Origin: Pseudomonas sp. PB101
GTDB lineage: Bacteria; Pseudomonadota; Gammaproteobacteria; Pseudomonadales; Pseudomonadaceae
Reading direction: 5' to 3'
DNA length: 64,000 bases
Assembly (NCBI RefSeq): GCF_009764265.1
Contig: NZ_RWIR01000055.1
Span: 1-64,000 of the forward strand
Below, in pieces: positions 63,707-64,000 of the stretch (the first letter of the stretch is position 1; each line of letters opens with the position of its first letter). A model generated the notes under the pieces. It saw nothing but the letters and a program-made list of their open reading frames with translations, made no database searches and was not told the DNA's origin. Made by a program: the position numbers and the translations under genes.

Positions 63707-64000
63707 TCACCGTTTGCTTTTGATGATGGTGCCCAGGCCTTGCAGATAGGCCACCAGCGCGTCCATTTCGGTTTTGCCCTTCACGGCATCCTTGGCACCG
63801 GCGATGTCTTCGTCGGTGTAAGGGACGCCGAGCGTGCGCAAGACTTCCATTTTTTTCGCGGTGTCCTTGCCGTCGAGCTTGTTTTCCACGAGGAACGGGT
63901 AGGCCGGCATTTTCGACTCTGGCACTACGTTGCGCGGGTTGTACAAGTGCGCACGCTGCCAGTCATCGGAGTAACGACCGCCAACACGGGCCAGGTCCGG
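63707..64000 (-). CDS. ccoO: cbb3 oxidase monohaem subunit CcoO (3' end, cut by window)
   Basis: The last 97 residues, beginning at the window edge with [20 protein letters not shown] and continuing [17 protein letters not shown] (with a Met ligand) to [13 protein letters not shown]. The membrane anchor and haem site lie beyond the window. Order ccoO-ccoQ-ccoP, then ccoGHIS. Confidence 0.93.
   Translation of the reverse strand, partial: PDLARVGGRYSDDWQRAHLYNPRNVVPESKMPAYPFLVENKLDGKDTAKKMEVLRTLGVPYTDEDIAGAKDAVKGKTEMDALVAYLQGLGTIIKSKR

Overview
The window is a piece of a Pseudomonas chromosome, probably from the P. fluorescens group. Coding is dense and GC-rich. The gene blocks rmf-rlmKL-dacB, guaD-xdhCBA-gntR-smc-zipA-ligA, dnaX-ybaB-recR and apt-anr-hemN-ccoSIHG-ccoPQO are typical of the genus. 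Spacers carry many paired REP palindromes of the 'TGTAGGAGCGAGCTTGCTCGCGATG' type (only its general form is meant here). The species call is inference from gene order and repeats, not from a marker search.

Left core (1-26.15 kb): ribosome modulation factor and the bifunctional 23S rRNA methyltransferase RlmKL; a CHASE-PAS-GGDEF diguanylate cyclase; PBP4-type DacB; YggL; a BenE-family transporter divergent from a GntR/FCD regulator; a purine-breakdown block (guanine deaminase, XdhC, XdhB, XdhA) divergent from a second GntR regulator; then Smc, ZipA, LigA and a zinc-ribbon metallopeptidase. The 4.5S (SRP) RNA gene ffs closes this part.

Integrated island (about 26.2-46.8 kb): a 20.5-kb element sits in ffs. 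The 3' part of ffs is present at both ends as a 76-bp direct repeat with two mismatches, and a tyrosine integrase lies next to the right end. The island has no REP elements, lower GC and many unknown genes. Its left two thirds look like cargo: a DndB-like protein, a small membrane/secreted pair, a DUF4062 protein, a serine resolvase broken by one in-frame stop, an Eco29kI-type restriction-modification operon with Vsr and a likely E-x-K nuclease, and a two-gene unit of a Ser/Thr kinase and a TPR protein. Its right third looks like element biology: two more serine recombinases (one decayed), a 1.1-kb noncoding tract packed with small palindromes and GC hairpins, an HTH protein, a Rha/KilAC-type antirepressor, a ClpP-like protease and the integrase. 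The cargo is best read as a defence cluster carried by a mobile, possibly satellite-like, element. That reading is inference.

Right core (46.8-64 kb): a periplasmic binding protein, dnaX-ybaB, an NADPH oxidoreductase, recR, an acyl-CoA dehydrogenase, apt, then the oxygen-response block: anr (Fe-S regulator), hemN (oxygen-independent haem synthesis, with a perfect Anr box upstream), a DsbD/SafE-like membrane protein, ccoS, ccoI, ccoH, ccoG and the cbb3 oxidase genes ccoP, ccoQ and the end of ccoO, which is cut by the window edge.
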